DNA from: Oscillospiraceae bacterium
GTDB taxonomy: Bacteria > Bacillota > Clostridia > Oscillospirales > Oscillospiraceae
NCBI GenBank assembly: GCA_017403885.1
Contig: JAFRDM010000032.1
Span: 1 to 64,000, forward strand
Direction: 5' to 3'
Length of the DNA: 64,000 nucleotides
Under the pieces are notes generated by a model. It ran no database searches, was not told where the DNA came from, and was given only the letters and a program-made list of their open reading frames with translations. Positions 16,104 through 24,747 of the stretch are shown here, piece by piece. Numbering within the stretch: position 1 is the first letter of the stretch; each line of letters opens with the position of its first letter. The position numbers and the translations under genes were made by a program.

Positions 16104-17315
16104 ATGAACACCGTACTCGTGATCGGCGGCGGCGCTTCCGGCCTGATGGCCGCGCTCACCGCCGCCAAACGCCCGGATAACCGCGTCATTTTGCTCGAAC
16201 GGCAGCAGCGCCTGGGGCGCAAGCTGCTCGCAACGGGCAACGGACGCTGCAACCTGACGAATACCGGCGCGGCGCCCGAGCATTACCACGGCGGGGACGC
16301 CGCCTTCGCGCGTCCTGCGCTCGCGCGCTTTACGCCCTCGGACACGCTCGCTTTTTTCACCTCTCTCGGTCTGCTGACCGAGGAGGAGTACGGCGGGCGG
16401 GTCTATCCGCTGTCGAACTCCGCCAACAGCGTGCTCGACGTGCTGCGCCTTGCGCTCGAGGCCGCGGGGGTGGAAGTGCACACCGCCTGCCGCGTGGTCT
16501 CCGTCCGGCGCGAAAAGGGCGGCTTCGCCGTCTTCTGCGAGAATGAGCGCTTCTCCGCCGACGCCCTGATCGTTGCCTGCGGCGGCGCGGCCGGCGGCAA
16601 GCTCGGCGGCGTCACGGACGGCTATGAGATCCTGAAGGGTCTCGGTCACGGCCGCACGAAGCTCTGTCCCGCGCTGACGCCGCTGCTCACCGCGCCGGAT
16701 TATCCCCGCGCGCTGAAGGGCGTCCGCGCCGACGCTGCCGTCACGCTGCGGCAGGGCGGCGAAGCGCTCGCCCGCAGCGAGGGCGAAGTGCAGTTCACCG
16801 AGAGAGGCGTGTCCGGCCCGGCCGTGTTCGACGTCTCGCGCGCGGCCTCCGTCTGCGGCGCCGGCGCCGCGATCAGCTTTGATTTCTTCCGCGGCCGCGA
16901 GACGGAGGAGCTGCTCGCCATGCTGCGCGCAAGGCGCGGCGCGATGCCGGAGCTGGAGGCGGGCGAGCTGCTGTGCGGCATGCTGCACAATCGGCTCGGA
17001 CGCATGTGCGTGAAATACGCCGCGCTCTCCGGCGCCGCGCCGCTGCGTACGCTCTCCGACGGGGATCTTGCGCGCGTGCTGACGGCCTGCCGCGCCTTTA
17101 CGCTGGAGCTGCGCGGGACAGCGGGCTTTGACGCGGCGCAGGTCACGGCGGGCGGCGTCTCCACCGCGCAGTTTGACCCCGAGACGCTGCAGAGCCGCCT
17201 TGTGCCCGGGCTTTTCGCCTGCGGCGAGGTGCTGGACATCGACGGCGACTGCGGCGGCTATAATCTGCAGTGGGCCTGGGCGAGCGGCGCGCTGGCGGGG
17301 AGGCTGGGAGAATGA
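16104..17315 (+). CDS. NAD(P)/FAD-dependent oxidoreductase, HI0933-like flavoprotein
   Basis: A 403-residue protein starting with the FAD-binding Rossmann motif VIGGGASGLMAA. KLLATGNGRCNLTN (about residues 44-57) is the signature of the HI0933/YhiN family, and the C-terminal GEVLDIDGDCGGYNLQWAW is the second FAD contact of that family. The physiological substrate of these flavoproteins is unknown. Its stop overlaps the next flavoprotein start (ATGA). Confidence 0.88.
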   Translation: MNTVLVIGGGASGLMAALTAAKRPDNRVILLERQQRLGRKLLATGNGRCNLTNTGAAPEHYHGGDAAFARPALARFTPSDTLAFFTSLGLLTEEEYGGRVYPLSNSANSVLDVLRLALEAAGVEVHTACRVVSVRREKGGFAVFCENERFSADALIVACGGAAGGKLGGVTDGYEILKGLGHGRTKLCPALTPLLTAPDYPRALKGVRADAAVTLRQGGEALARSEGEVQFTERGVSGPAVFDVSRAASVCGAGAAISFDFFRGRETEELLAMLRARRGAMPELEAGELLCGMLHNRLGRMCVKYAALSGAAPLRTLSDGDLARVLTACRAFTLELRGTAGFDAAQVTAGGVSTAQFDPETLQSRLVPGLFACGEVLDIDGDCGGYNLQWAWASGALAGRLGE

Positions 17316-18901
17316 TACTGCTGCGCGGTCTCCGTCTCGCTCCGGGCGAAAAACCGGACGCGCTGCGCGAGCGCGCAGCGAAAAAGCTGGGCGTCCGGCC
17401 CGGCGAGATCTTGTCGCAAAAGCTCGTACGGCGCTCGCTCGACGCGCGGCGCAAGGACGATATCCACTACGTCTGTTCGCTCGCCGTCGAGCTCGGAGAA
17501 GGAGAGAAAAAGCTGCTCGCGCGGAAGGCGGGGCCGGATATCGCCCCGTATCGGGAAAAGGAATACCCGATCCCGCATGTGGACTGCACCGAGCGCCCCG
17601 TCGTCGTCGGCTTCGGCCCGGCGGGCATGTTCGCCGCGCTGCTGCTCGCACGCGCGGGCGCGCGCCCCATCGTGCTCGAGCGCGGCGGCGACGTCGATTC
17701 CCGCCTCGCGGCGGTGGAGCGTTTCCGCTCGGGCGGCCCGCTGGACGGAGAGAACAACGTTCAGTTCGGCGAGGGCGGCGCCGGGACCTTTTCCGACGGC
17801 AAGCTCAACACCGGCACCCACGATGAGCGTATCGCCTGGGTGCTGCGGCAGTTTTACGAGCACGGCGCTCAGGAGGAGATCCTCTTCGACGCCAAGCCGC
17901 ACATCGGCACGGACGTGCTCGGCGGCGTGGTCAAGGCCATCCGGCGGGACATTGTCGATTGCGGCGGCGAGCTGCGCTTTTTCTCGCGGCTCGAAGGGCT
18001 GGAGACGGAAAACGGCCTCCTGAGCGGCGCGCGGGTGCATTCTCCGGAAGGAGACTATGCGCTCCCCTGCTCAAAGCTGATCCTTGCGATCGGGCACTCG
18101 GCGCGGGATACTTTTTCGATGCTGCATGATCTCGGTATCCCGATGGAAAGAAAACCCTTTTCGATGGGCGTGCGCATCGAGCACCGGCAGATCACGATCG
18201 ACCGCGCCCAGTACGGCCGCGAGCGCGGAGACGATCTCCCCCCGGCCGACTATTCTCTGAACGTCCATTTCCCCGACGGTGAGAGCGCCTATACCTTCTG
18301 CATGTGCCCCGGCGGGCAGGTCTTCGCCGCGGCCTCGGAGGCGGGCGGCGTCGTGACCAACGGCATGAGCTGCTCACGCCGCGACGGGGAAAACGCCAAC
18401 GCGGCGCTGCTCGTCACGCTCCGGCCCGAGGATTTCCCCTCTCCCGGACTCTTTGCGGGCATGGAATGGCAGCGGGAGATCGAGCGTGCGGCTTATGCCT
18501 GCGGCGGCGGGGATTACCGCGCCCCTGCGCAGCTGGTCGGCGATTTTCTCGCCGCAAAGCCGAGCGCGGGAGCGCGGAGCGTAACGCCAAGCTATCGCCC
18601 GGGCGTCGTCTGGGGCGAGCTGCACGGGATCCTGCCGGAGAAGATCAGCTCCGTTCTCGCGCGCGCGATCCCGGAGTTCGGGAAAAAACTGCGCGGCTTT
18701 GACGATCCCGACGCGGTGCTGACCGCGCCGGAGACGCGCTCTTCCTCTCCCGTGCGCATCCTGCGCGGGAAGGATCTGGTCTCCCCCGCCGTCGGCGGGC
18801 TCTATCCCTGCGGGGAAGGCGCAGGCTACGCGGGCGGCATCACCTCCGCCGCCGTGGACGGCCTGCGCTGCGCCGAGGCGCTGCTGAAGACGCTGCAATA
18901 A
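17312..18901 (+). CDS. FAD-dependent oxidoreductase (COG2509-like)
   Basis: A 529-residue protein. An N-terminal domain of about 95 residues precedes the FAD site VVVGFGPAGMFAALLLARAG. EGGAGTFSDGKLNTGTHD follows, then a C-terminal second flavin contact YPCGEGAGYAGGITSAAVDG. This organisation matches the widespread 'uncharacterised FAD-dependent dehydrogenase' family of Firmicutes. It is translationally coupled to the HI0933-like gene by a 4-bp overlap, so two uncharacterised flavoproteins probably share a transcript with asparaginase. Confidence 0.87.
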   Translation: MILLRGLRLAPGEKPDALRERAAKKLGVRPGEILSQKLVRRSLDARRKDDIHYVCSLAVELGEGEKKLLARKAGPDIAPYREKEYPIPHVDCTERPVVVGFGPAGMFAALLLARAGARPIVLERGGDVDSRLAAVERFRSGGPLDGENNVQFGEGGAGTFSDGKLNTGTHDERIAWVLRQFYEHGAQEEILFDAKPHIGTDVLGGVVKAIRRDIVDCGGELRFFSRLEGLETENGLLSGARVHSPEGDYALPCSKLILAIGHSARDTFSMLHDLGIPMERKPFSMGVRIEHRQITIDRAQYGRERGDDLPPADYSLNVHFPDGESAYTFCMCPGGQVFAAASEAGGVVTNGMSCSRRDGENANAALLVTLRPEDFPSPGLFAGMEWQREIERAAYACGGGDYRAPAQLVGDFLAAKPSAGARSVTPSYRPGVVWGELHGILPEKISSVLARAIPEFGKKLRGFDDPDAVLTAPETRSSSPVRILRGKDLVSPAVGGLYPCGEGAGYAGGITSAAVDGLRCAEALLKTLQ

Positions 18902-18911
18902 ACAAGATAAC

Positions 18912-18953
18912 AAAACTGCCTCCGTGCGCATTGCGGCACGGAGGCAGTTTTTT
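18912..18953. terminator. Bidirectional terminator
   Basis: Arms AAAACTGCCTCCGTGC and its complement with a short loop, T run on the plus side and A run on the other, between convergent genes. Confidence 0.88.
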
Positions 18954-18963
18954 ATTGCCCGGA

Positions 18964-19824
18964 TCAGTCCGAACCGAGCATGGCGACAAAGCAGTTCCGG
19001 ACGTTTTCCGCGTCCCAGGGAAAGTGCGCCGCGGCATAGCCGCAGTCGTCAAGCAGGCCCTTTCCGTTCTCCGCGGTCAGATTTGAGAAAGCGCCGACAA
19101 CGGCGTCCAGCTGCATCTCGAAAAGCTGCGCGTCCTCCTGCGGGAGAGAGGCTTGCATTTCCCGTACGCTGCGGTCGACCGCGTCGGGACTGACGCCGCT
19201 CTCGAAGAAAAAGTCCGCCATCTCCGCCGCGCAGGCCGCTGCGGAAAGCGAGCTGCCCGCCGTGCCGGGGAAGACCCGTCCGCGCAGCTCGTCCAGCAGG
19301 GCCGCAAGCTCTTCGTCGGAGCTCTCGCCCCACAGCGTCCGAGCCGCTTTTTCCAGGAGCTCCGGTCCCGCTCCGTTACCTACCGAGACGCTGTACAGCA
19401 TCCCGCTCGGCGCGTCGAAACGGTCGGCCACACCGGGACCGCCGGGGATCAGGCGGATCGATCCGCCGTCGCCTTCCTCGGCTCCGACCTCCTGCCATTC
19501 GTAATACATGCCGGAGATATCCGTATAGGCCTCCGCCTTCGCGACGCGACAGTTGTAAACGATCCCGTCGAGCGAATAGCCCATCTGGGCAAGGGGCATC
19601 TCGCCCTCGATGATCACCCAGGATACCTCTTCCGCCCCATCCGGAGCCTTCATCTCCACGCCGAAGCGCTGCGCGATCTCCTCTGCGGAGGATGATTTCA
19701 CAGGATTCGGCAGGCCGACCGCAGGCTCTTCCGCCGTAGGGGCGGCGGCAGGAGCCGAGCCGCAGCCCGCGAGCAGCGCGAGCGCGAGTACGAGCGTCAG
19801 GCACAACATCATCTTTTTATTCAT
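18964..19824 (-). CDS. Putative lipoprotein (DUF4358-like possible)
   Basis: A 286-residue protein with a classic lipoprotein signal (MNKKMMLCLTLVLALALLAGCGS, lipobox LAGC with Cys about 23). An Ala/Pro-rich linker follows, then a mixed alpha/beta domain with WVIIEGEMPLAQMGYSLDG and YEWQEV. I do not recognise the domain with confidence. The ATG at 19824 follows AAGGAG and overlaps the end of the upstream transporter gene by 8 bp, so it shares that transcript. It likely sits on the outer face of the membrane. Confidence 0.75.
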   Translation of the reverse strand: MNKKMMLCLTLVLALALLAGCGSAPAAAPTAEEPAVGLPNPVKSSSAEEIAQRFGVEMKAPDGAEEVSWVIIEGEMPLAQMGYSLDGIVYNCRVAKAEAYTDISGMYYEWQEVGAEEGDGGSIRLIPGGPGVADRFDAPSGMLYSVSVGNGAGPELLEKAARTLWGESSDEELAALLDELRGRVFPGTAGSSLSAAACAAEMADFFFESGVSPDAVDRSVREMQASLPQEDAQLFEMQLDAVVGAFSNLTAENGKGLLDDCGYAAAHFPWDAENVRNCFVAMLGSD

Positions 19825-20749
19825 GATCCTTCTCCTTTTCATGATTGGTTTTCATTTCATCAGACGTCTCGGGCCGCGTTTTGTTCCCGCCCAGCTCGGA
19901 GATCATGGCCGCGCCGATGATCAGCACCGTGCCGACAAGACCGAAGAGCGTCATCTTCTCGCCGAGCAGGAACATCGACAGCAGCACCGCCATGACCGGA
20001 TCGGCATAGGAGAAGATCGCAACGCTGCGCGCGGGGATCCGTACGATCAGGCTGAAATAGATGATATACGGGATCGCGGTGAGTCCGACGCCGAGCAGAA
20101 GCAGCAGTACGGCGCCGCGCAGATCGATCGAGACGGCGCCGCGCTCGGTCAGAAGCACGTAGGGCGTCGTCACCAGCGCCGCGACGCTGAGCTGCACGGT
20201 CGTGCGCAGGATGCTGTCGCCGTCCGGGATCCTTTTGTTGATAAGGACCACGGAGGCGTAGCCCGCCGCGCCGAGCAGCGCGAAAAGCGGCCCGCGTATG
20301 TCGGCGGCGGCGAAGCCGTTGTCGGCAACGCCGGAGACAAAGATCATCCCGACGAAAGCCGTGAGCGCGCAGATGAGATGCCGCGCGGTAAAGCGCTCAT
20401 TGAGCAGCAGCGGCGAGGCCAGCAGGATCAAAACCGGCTCGATGTAATAACACACCGTCGCCGTGGCGACCGTCGTGTAATGGTAGGCCGCGAACAGCCC
20501 GATCCAATCGAGCGAGATCAGCGCGCCGCACGCCGCCATGGGCAGCAGCGTGCGCTTCAATTCCTCCCGGTTGATCGGCCGGCGGGAGACGAGGCAAAAA
20601 GCGAGGAGCGCCGCGGCGCTGACCCAGGCCCGCAGACAGGCCGTCACCGGCGACGGCAGGCCGATCGCCCGCACCAGCGGGCCTAGCAGACCGAAAAGCG
20701 CCATGAGCAGCACGAAGCGTATTTTCAAAAGAGCCGTCTTGTCTTTCAT
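19817..20749 (-). CDS. EamA/DMT-family transporter
   Basis: A 310-residue protein with about ten hydrophobic segments in two halves, each resembling an EamA domain (for example YYIEPVLILLASPLLLNE in the first half and FSYADPVMAVLLSMFLLGEK in the second). Such proteins export or import small metabolites; the substrate is unknown. It is the first gene of a two-gene minus-strand operon with the lipoprotein, divergent from the YtrA-type regulator. Confidence 0.88.
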   Translation of the reverse strand: MKDKTALLKIRFVLLMALFGLLGPLVRAIGLPSPVTACLRAWVSAAALLAFCLVSRRPINREELKRTLLPMAACGALISLDWIGLFAAYHYTTVATATVCYYIEPVLILLASPLLLNERFTARHLICALTAFVGMIFVSGVADNGFAAADIRGPLFALLGAAGYASVVLINKRIPDGDSILRTTVQLSVAALVTTPYVLLTERGAVSIDLRGAVLLLLLGVGLTAIPYIIYFSLIVRIPARSVAIFSYADPVMAVLLSMFLLGEKMTLFGLVGTVLIIGAAMISELGGNKTRPETSDEMKTNHEKEKDHE

Positions 20750-20867
20750 ATCTTCACAACCGTTTCATCGTATGGTTTATTATAGTATGACCTTCGCCGA
20801 TTATCAACGCTTTCCGTCGAGAACGCTCCCTTTCTTTCCCGCAGGAGAAAAAAATTGCGAAAAAGGC

Positions 20868-20912
20868 TTGACAGAATTGTACTGTTGTAGTAATGTATTA
20901 ATCGCTTAATAC
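20868..20912 (+). promoter_or_regulatory. Promoter and palindromic operator of the GntR/ABC operon
   Basis: TTGACA (20868-20873) and TAATGT (20891-20896) are spaced by 17 bp. A perfect inverted repeat GTATTAA-TCGC-TTAATAC (20895-20912) begins inside the -10 box. A site there would block RNA polymerase. The first gene is a YtrA-type GntR repressor, which suggests autoregulation. Confidence 0.8.
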
Positions 20913-20935
20913 AAACATACAAAAGGAGGGCGGAC

Positions 20936-21304
20936 ATGGACTTTGACCTGCAGAACTCTCGTCCGATCTGGATGCAGCTGTCCGAGCAGCTCGGCCGACG
21001 GATCGTGACAGGCGCTTATCCGCCGGGCTCGCGCTTTCCGACGGTGCGGGATCTGGCCGCCGAGGCCGGCGTAAACCCGAACACGATGCAGCGCGCGCTC
21101 GGCCAGCTGGAGAGCGAAGGTCTCGTGATTACAAACCGCACCGTCGGCCGCACCGTGACCGAGGATGTGGGCGTGCTCGACGCGATGCGAAATCGTCTCG
21201 CGGCGGAGCTGAGAGAAAAATACTTTTCGGAGATGAAGGAGCTGGGCTATTCCCGCGCACAGGCCGCGGAGTTCGCCGCAGCGAAAACGGAGGAGGAAAC
21301 ATGA
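20936..21304 (+). CDS. GntR-family regulator, YtrA type
   Basis: A 122-residue protein with an N-terminal winged helix (MDFDLQNSRPIWMQLSEQL, PTVRDLAAEAGVNPNTMQRA) and only a short C-terminal helical tail, which is the YtrA subgroup layout. These repressors usually control a neighbouring ABC transporter, as here (4-bp overlap with the ATPase gene). Antibiotic or envelope-stress induction is typical of the group. AGGAGGG lies 8 nt before the ATG. Confidence 0.92.
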   Translation: MDFDLQNSRPIWMQLSEQLGRRIVTGAYPPGSRFPTVRDLAAEAGVNPNTMQRALGQLESEGLVITNRTVGRTVTEDVGVLDAMRNRLAAELREKYFSEMKELGYSRAQAAEFAAAKTEEET

Positions 21305-22005
21305 ACGAATTGGTCAGATGCGCAAATCTCAGCCGCAGCTTCGGCGAGGTGCGTGCGCTCAACAACGTCAATCTCAGCCTGCCCTCGGGCAGGATCGTCG
21401 GTCTGCTGGGGCCCAACGGCTCGGGTAAGACGACGCTGATCAAGATCCTCAACGGGCTGCTGCAGCCCTCCGCGGGCGAGGTCCGCATCGACGGGAACGC
21501 CCCGGGCGTTGCGACAAAAAGGATCATCAGCTATCTGCCCGACCGCGGCTACTTCCCCGAGTGGATGCGCGTGAGCGACATGATCGACCTTTTCTCCGAC
21601 TTCTACGCCGACTTTGACCGCGCGAAGGCTGCCGAGATGTGCCGTGCGCTGGGTCTGGACGGGAAGCTGGCGATCAAGACGCTCTCCAAGGGCACGCGCG
21701 AGAAGATGCAGCTGATGCTGGTCATGTCCCGGAGTGCGAAGCTCTATCTGCTCGACGAGCCGATCGCGGGCGTCGACCCGGCGGCGCGCGAATTCATCAT
21801 GCGCACGATCCTGACGAATTACAGCGAGGACGGCACGGTGCTGATCTCGACGCACCTGATCCTCGACGTCGAGCAGGTGCTCGACGAGGCCGTGTTCCTG
21901 CGGCAGGGCGAGATCGTCCTGCACGAGAGCGTGGACAGCATCCGCGAGCGGACCGGCGGCAGCGTCGACCAGCTCTTCCGCGACATGTTCCGCGCGCAGC
22001 TTTGA
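21301..22005 (+). CDS. ABC transporter ATP-binding protein
   Basis: A 234-residue ATPase with Walker A GPNGSGKTTL (about residues 36-45), a signature-like LSKGTREKM, Walker B LYLLDEPIAGVDP, and the H-loop STH. The size and the LSKG form of the signature fit ABC-2 exporter ATPases of the YtrB/bacitracin-export type. It is coupled to the regulator upstream and 17 nt from the permease downstream. Confidence 0.93.
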   Translation: MNELVRCANLSRSFGEVRALNNVNLSLPSGRIVGLLGPNGSGKTTLIKILNGLLQPSAGEVRIDGNAPGVATKRIISYLPDRGYFPEWMRVSDMIDLFSDFYADFDRAKAAEMCRALGLDGKLAIKTLSKGTREKMQLMLVMSRSAKLYLLDEPIAGVDPAAREFIMRTILTNYSEDGTVLISTHLILDVEQVLDEAVFLRQGEIVLHESVDSIRERTGGSVDQLFRDMFRAQL

Positions 22006-22022
22006 AGAGGGAGGACAAGAAC

Positions 22023-22868
22023 ATGCTTGGTAAACTGATGAAATACGACCTGCGCTCCTGCCTGCGCAAGTTCGGGCCGCTCTGGATCGCCGCGGTGGCG
22101 CTGAGCGTACTGATCGGCCTCTCGTTCCGCTACGTCGTCGACATCGAAGGCGGAAGCAGCGGCCTCGTCACCTTCCTGCTGGGCGTACTGCCCTCCATGA
22201 TCCTCTTCGGTCTGTTCATCGCGATGGCGGTGCTCGCGCTGATCTTTGTATGCGAGCGCTTCTACAAGGGTCTCCTCGGCGACGAGGGCTATCTGATGCA
22301 CACGCTGCCCGCCTCGGCCGGGGCGCACATCGCTTCGAAGGGGCTGACCGCGCTGATCCTCGAGATCGTCTCCGGTCTCGTCGCGCTGCTGAGCGGCGTT
22401 CTGCTTGTCACCGTCTACCGGCCCGCGGGCTTTGCCGAAGGCTGGGTCGAGTTCTGGCGCATGCTGGCACAGCTTGAGCTTCCCTCGGTCTTTCCCTGGG
22501 TGCTCGTCGAGGGCGTCGTGCTCTTCCTTGTTTCCGCCGCGGCGCAGACGCTGAAGATCTACGCGGCGATCGCGCTGGGTCATCTGGCGAAAAAGCACCG
22601 CGCGCTCTGGGCGCTGCTGGCTTACGTCGGCATCGGCATCGTGCTGAACATTCTCTTTGGCGTGGGCGTCTCGAGCGGCCTCGTGGAGCGGCTGCTGGGC
22701 TTCGGCTCCAGCTGGGGCATGTTCACCGCAAACGGCGAACTCACCGTCAGCGGGCTCGGCATGGCGGCGGGAGCGATGGGCTCGGCCATCCTGACGGAGA
22801 TCCTGATCGGCGCGGCCTTCTTCTTCCTCACCCGGTATATCCTCAAAAAACATTTGAACCTTGAATAA
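22023..22868 (+). CDS. ABC-2 type permease subunit
   Basis: A 281-residue membrane protein with about six hydrophobic segments (residues about 20-40, 55-80, 105-130, 155-180, 195-220, 245-270). It starts MLGKLMKYDLRSCLRKFGPLW, typical of YtrC/ABC-2 permeases in Clostridia. It partners with the ATPase encoded just upstream. A short basic N-terminus faces the cytoplasm by the positive-inside rule. The substrate is unknown. Confidence 0.87.
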   Translation: MLGKLMKYDLRSCLRKFGPLWIAAVALSVLIGLSFRYVVDIEGGSSGLVTFLLGVLPSMILFGLFIAMAVLALIFVCERFYKGLLGDEGYLMHTLPASAGAHIASKGLTALILEIVSGLVALLSGVLLVTVYRPAGFAEGWVEFWRMLAQLELPSVFPWVLVEGVVLFLVSAAAQTLKIYAAIALGHLAKKHRALWALLAYVGIGIVLNILFGVGVSSGLVERLLGFGSSWGMFTANGELTVSGLGMAAGAMGSAILTEILIGAAFFFLTRYILKKHLNLE

Positions 22869-22883
22869 GCGAAAAAAGCAAAA

Positions 22884-22918
22884 CCGCTCTCCCGTTGGGG
22901 AGAGCGGTCCTTTTTTTT
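22884..22918 (+). terminator. Terminator of the YtrA-type ABC operon
   Basis: Arms CCGCTCTCCC and GGGAGAGCGG with a 4-nt loop, then eight T residues. Confidence 0.92.
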
Positions 22919-22932
22919 GTGGGAAAAACGGC

Positions 22933-24747
22933 TCATATCGCGTACTGGCTCTGGAACAGCTCGTAGTAAAAGCCCTTCTGTGCCAGCAGGGATCGGTGCG
23001 TCCCCTGCTCGACGATCTGTCCGTCCCGGACGACCAGTATCATATCGGCGTCCACAATGGTGGAGAGACGGTGCGCGATGACGAAGCAGGTGCGGCCGCT
23101 CATCAAACGGTCCATGGCCTTCTGGATCAGCAGTTCCGTGCGGGTGTCCACATTGGAGGTGGCCTCGTCCAGGATCAGCAGCGGCCGGTCGGCCAGCAGG
23201 GCGCGGGCAATGGTGAGCAGCTGCTTCTGGCCCGAGGAAACGGCGGTGCTGTCCTCGGAGATCACGGTATCGTAGCCTTCGGGCAGACGGCGGATGAAAT
23301 GGTCGCAGTAGGCGCAGTCGCAGGCTCTTACGATCTCCTCGCGGGTGGCCTCGGGGCTGCCGTAGGCCACGTTTTCGGCCACGGTGCCTTTGAAGAGCCA
23401 GGTGTCCTGGAGGACCATGGCGAAGAGCTTGCGGTTCTCGGCGCGCGAGAGTTCGGAAACGTCGCGTCCGTCGATCAGGATCTGCCCGGTCCTGAAGTCG
23501 TAAAAGCGCATGAGCAGATTGACGATGGTTGTCTTGCCCGCGCCGGTGGGGCCGACGATGGCCACCTTCTGTCCGGGCTGCACGTCCATGCAGAGATCGC
23601 GGATCAGCGGTTTCCCGGGGTCGTAGGAAAAATCCACGTGGCGGATCTCCACTCTGCCGCGCGTGGGGGCTTCCACACGTCCGGAGGGGTCCGGCTCCTC
23701 GGGCAGATCCAGGATGGTAAAGACGCGCTTGGCGGCCGCCTTGACATGCTGGATATAGCCCAGGCCGAACGCGATCCTCTCCAGCGGGCCGGAGAACTGC
23801 CGGGTGAAGAGGATGACCGTGGCCACGGTGCCGACGGACATACCGCGGTGCAGGATCAGCCAGCCGCCAACGACGGTCACGGCGATATACGCCAGCGCGT
23901 TCACCAGTGCTATGACGGGCTGGACGATCGAGGAGAGGAAGTGGCCGCGGATGCCGCTTTGCTGCTGGCGCTCGGAGAGCGCGTCGTATTTCCTCTGCAG
24001 CTCCTCCTCCCGGTTGAACGCCTTGGTCGTCGGGTAATTGGTGAAGGCCTCTTCCGCAAGAGCGGTGAGCTTGCCGCTCAGCTCATATTGCTTGTCCCAG
24101 TGGTTTTCCCCGAGCCCCGCCATTTTCGACGACAGAAGGACCGACAGCGGAGAGAGCAGCACCACGGGGATCGCCATGCGCCAGTCTGTCAGGAAAAGGA
24201 TCGCCGCGATGACGATCATCTGCAGAAAGCCGGAGAGCAGGATATCCACGATGCCGTAAACGCTGTCCGCCATGTCGCTGACGTCGTCCATCATGCGGTC
24301 GATGACGTCTCCGGCCGGGGTCTTGTCCATGTAGGACACGGGCAGACGGCGCAGCTTGTCCGACAGGCGGATGCGCATGCCCGCGCAGTAAAAGCGGCTG
24401 ATGATGCTTTGCAGGAGATAGTATTTCCCATAGGTGACGCCGCCCTGCACGGCATAGATGCCGAGCAGGATGCCGATTCCCGGCAGAAGGCTCCCGGCAA
24501 GGCCGGGCTGCGGATCCTTCGCCCACGCGAAGAGCTTGTCGATCAGCGAGCCCAGCAGCTCCGGCGTCGCGACGGCGCAGCCGATCAGCAGCAGGCAGAA
24601 GAAAGCGGACAGCAGGATCCAGCCCCTCAGAGGCTTCATCTCGCGCACGAGTCGCTTGCCGGTCTCGTCAAAGACGCGGGTTTTCTTCTTCGCGGGCCCG
24701 CTCTTTTCGGTCGTTTCGACCTGTTCGTTCTTTTCAAGCGAACTCAT
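22933..24747 (-). CDS. ABC exporter, fused permease-ATPase, subunit 2
   Basis: A 604-residue half-transporter. An extended charged N-terminus (about 45 residues) is followed by six transmembrane segments, then an ATPase with Walker A GPTGAGKTTI, signature VSSGQKQL and Walker B LLILDEAT. It has a canonical catalytic glutamate after Walker B. It overlaps the upstream half-transporter by 4 bp and almost certainly forms a heterodimer with it (LmrCD/BmrCD-like). The cargo (drug, lipid or peptide) cannot be told. Confidence 0.93.
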   Translation of the reverse strand: MSSLEKNEQVETTEKSGPAKKKTRVFDETGKRLVREMKPLRGWILLSAFFCLLLIGCAVATPELLGSLIDKLFAWAKDPQPGLAGSLLPGIGILLGIYAVQGGVTYGKYYLLQSIISRFYCAGMRIRLSDKLRRLPVSYMDKTPAGDVIDRMMDDVSDMADSVYGIVDILLSGFLQMIVIAAILFLTDWRMAIPVVLLSPLSVLLSSKMAGLGENHWDKQYELSGKLTALAEEAFTNYPTTKAFNREEELQRKYDALSERQQQSGIRGHFLSSIVQPVIALVNALAYIAVTVVGGWLILHRGMSVGTVATVILFTRQFSGPLERIAFGLGYIQHVKAAAKRVFTILDLPEEPDPSGRVEAPTRGRVEIRHVDFSYDPGKPLIRDLCMDVQPGQKVAIVGPTGAGKTTIVNLLMRFYDFRTGQILIDGRDVSELSRAENRKLFAMVLQDTWLFKGTVAENVAYGSPEATREEIVRACDCAYCDHFIRRLPEGYDTVISEDSTAVSSGQKQLLTIARALLADRPLLILDEATSNVDTRTELLIQKAMDRLMSGRTCFVIAHRLSTIVDADMILVVRDGQIVEQGTHRSLLAQKGFYYELFQSQYAI

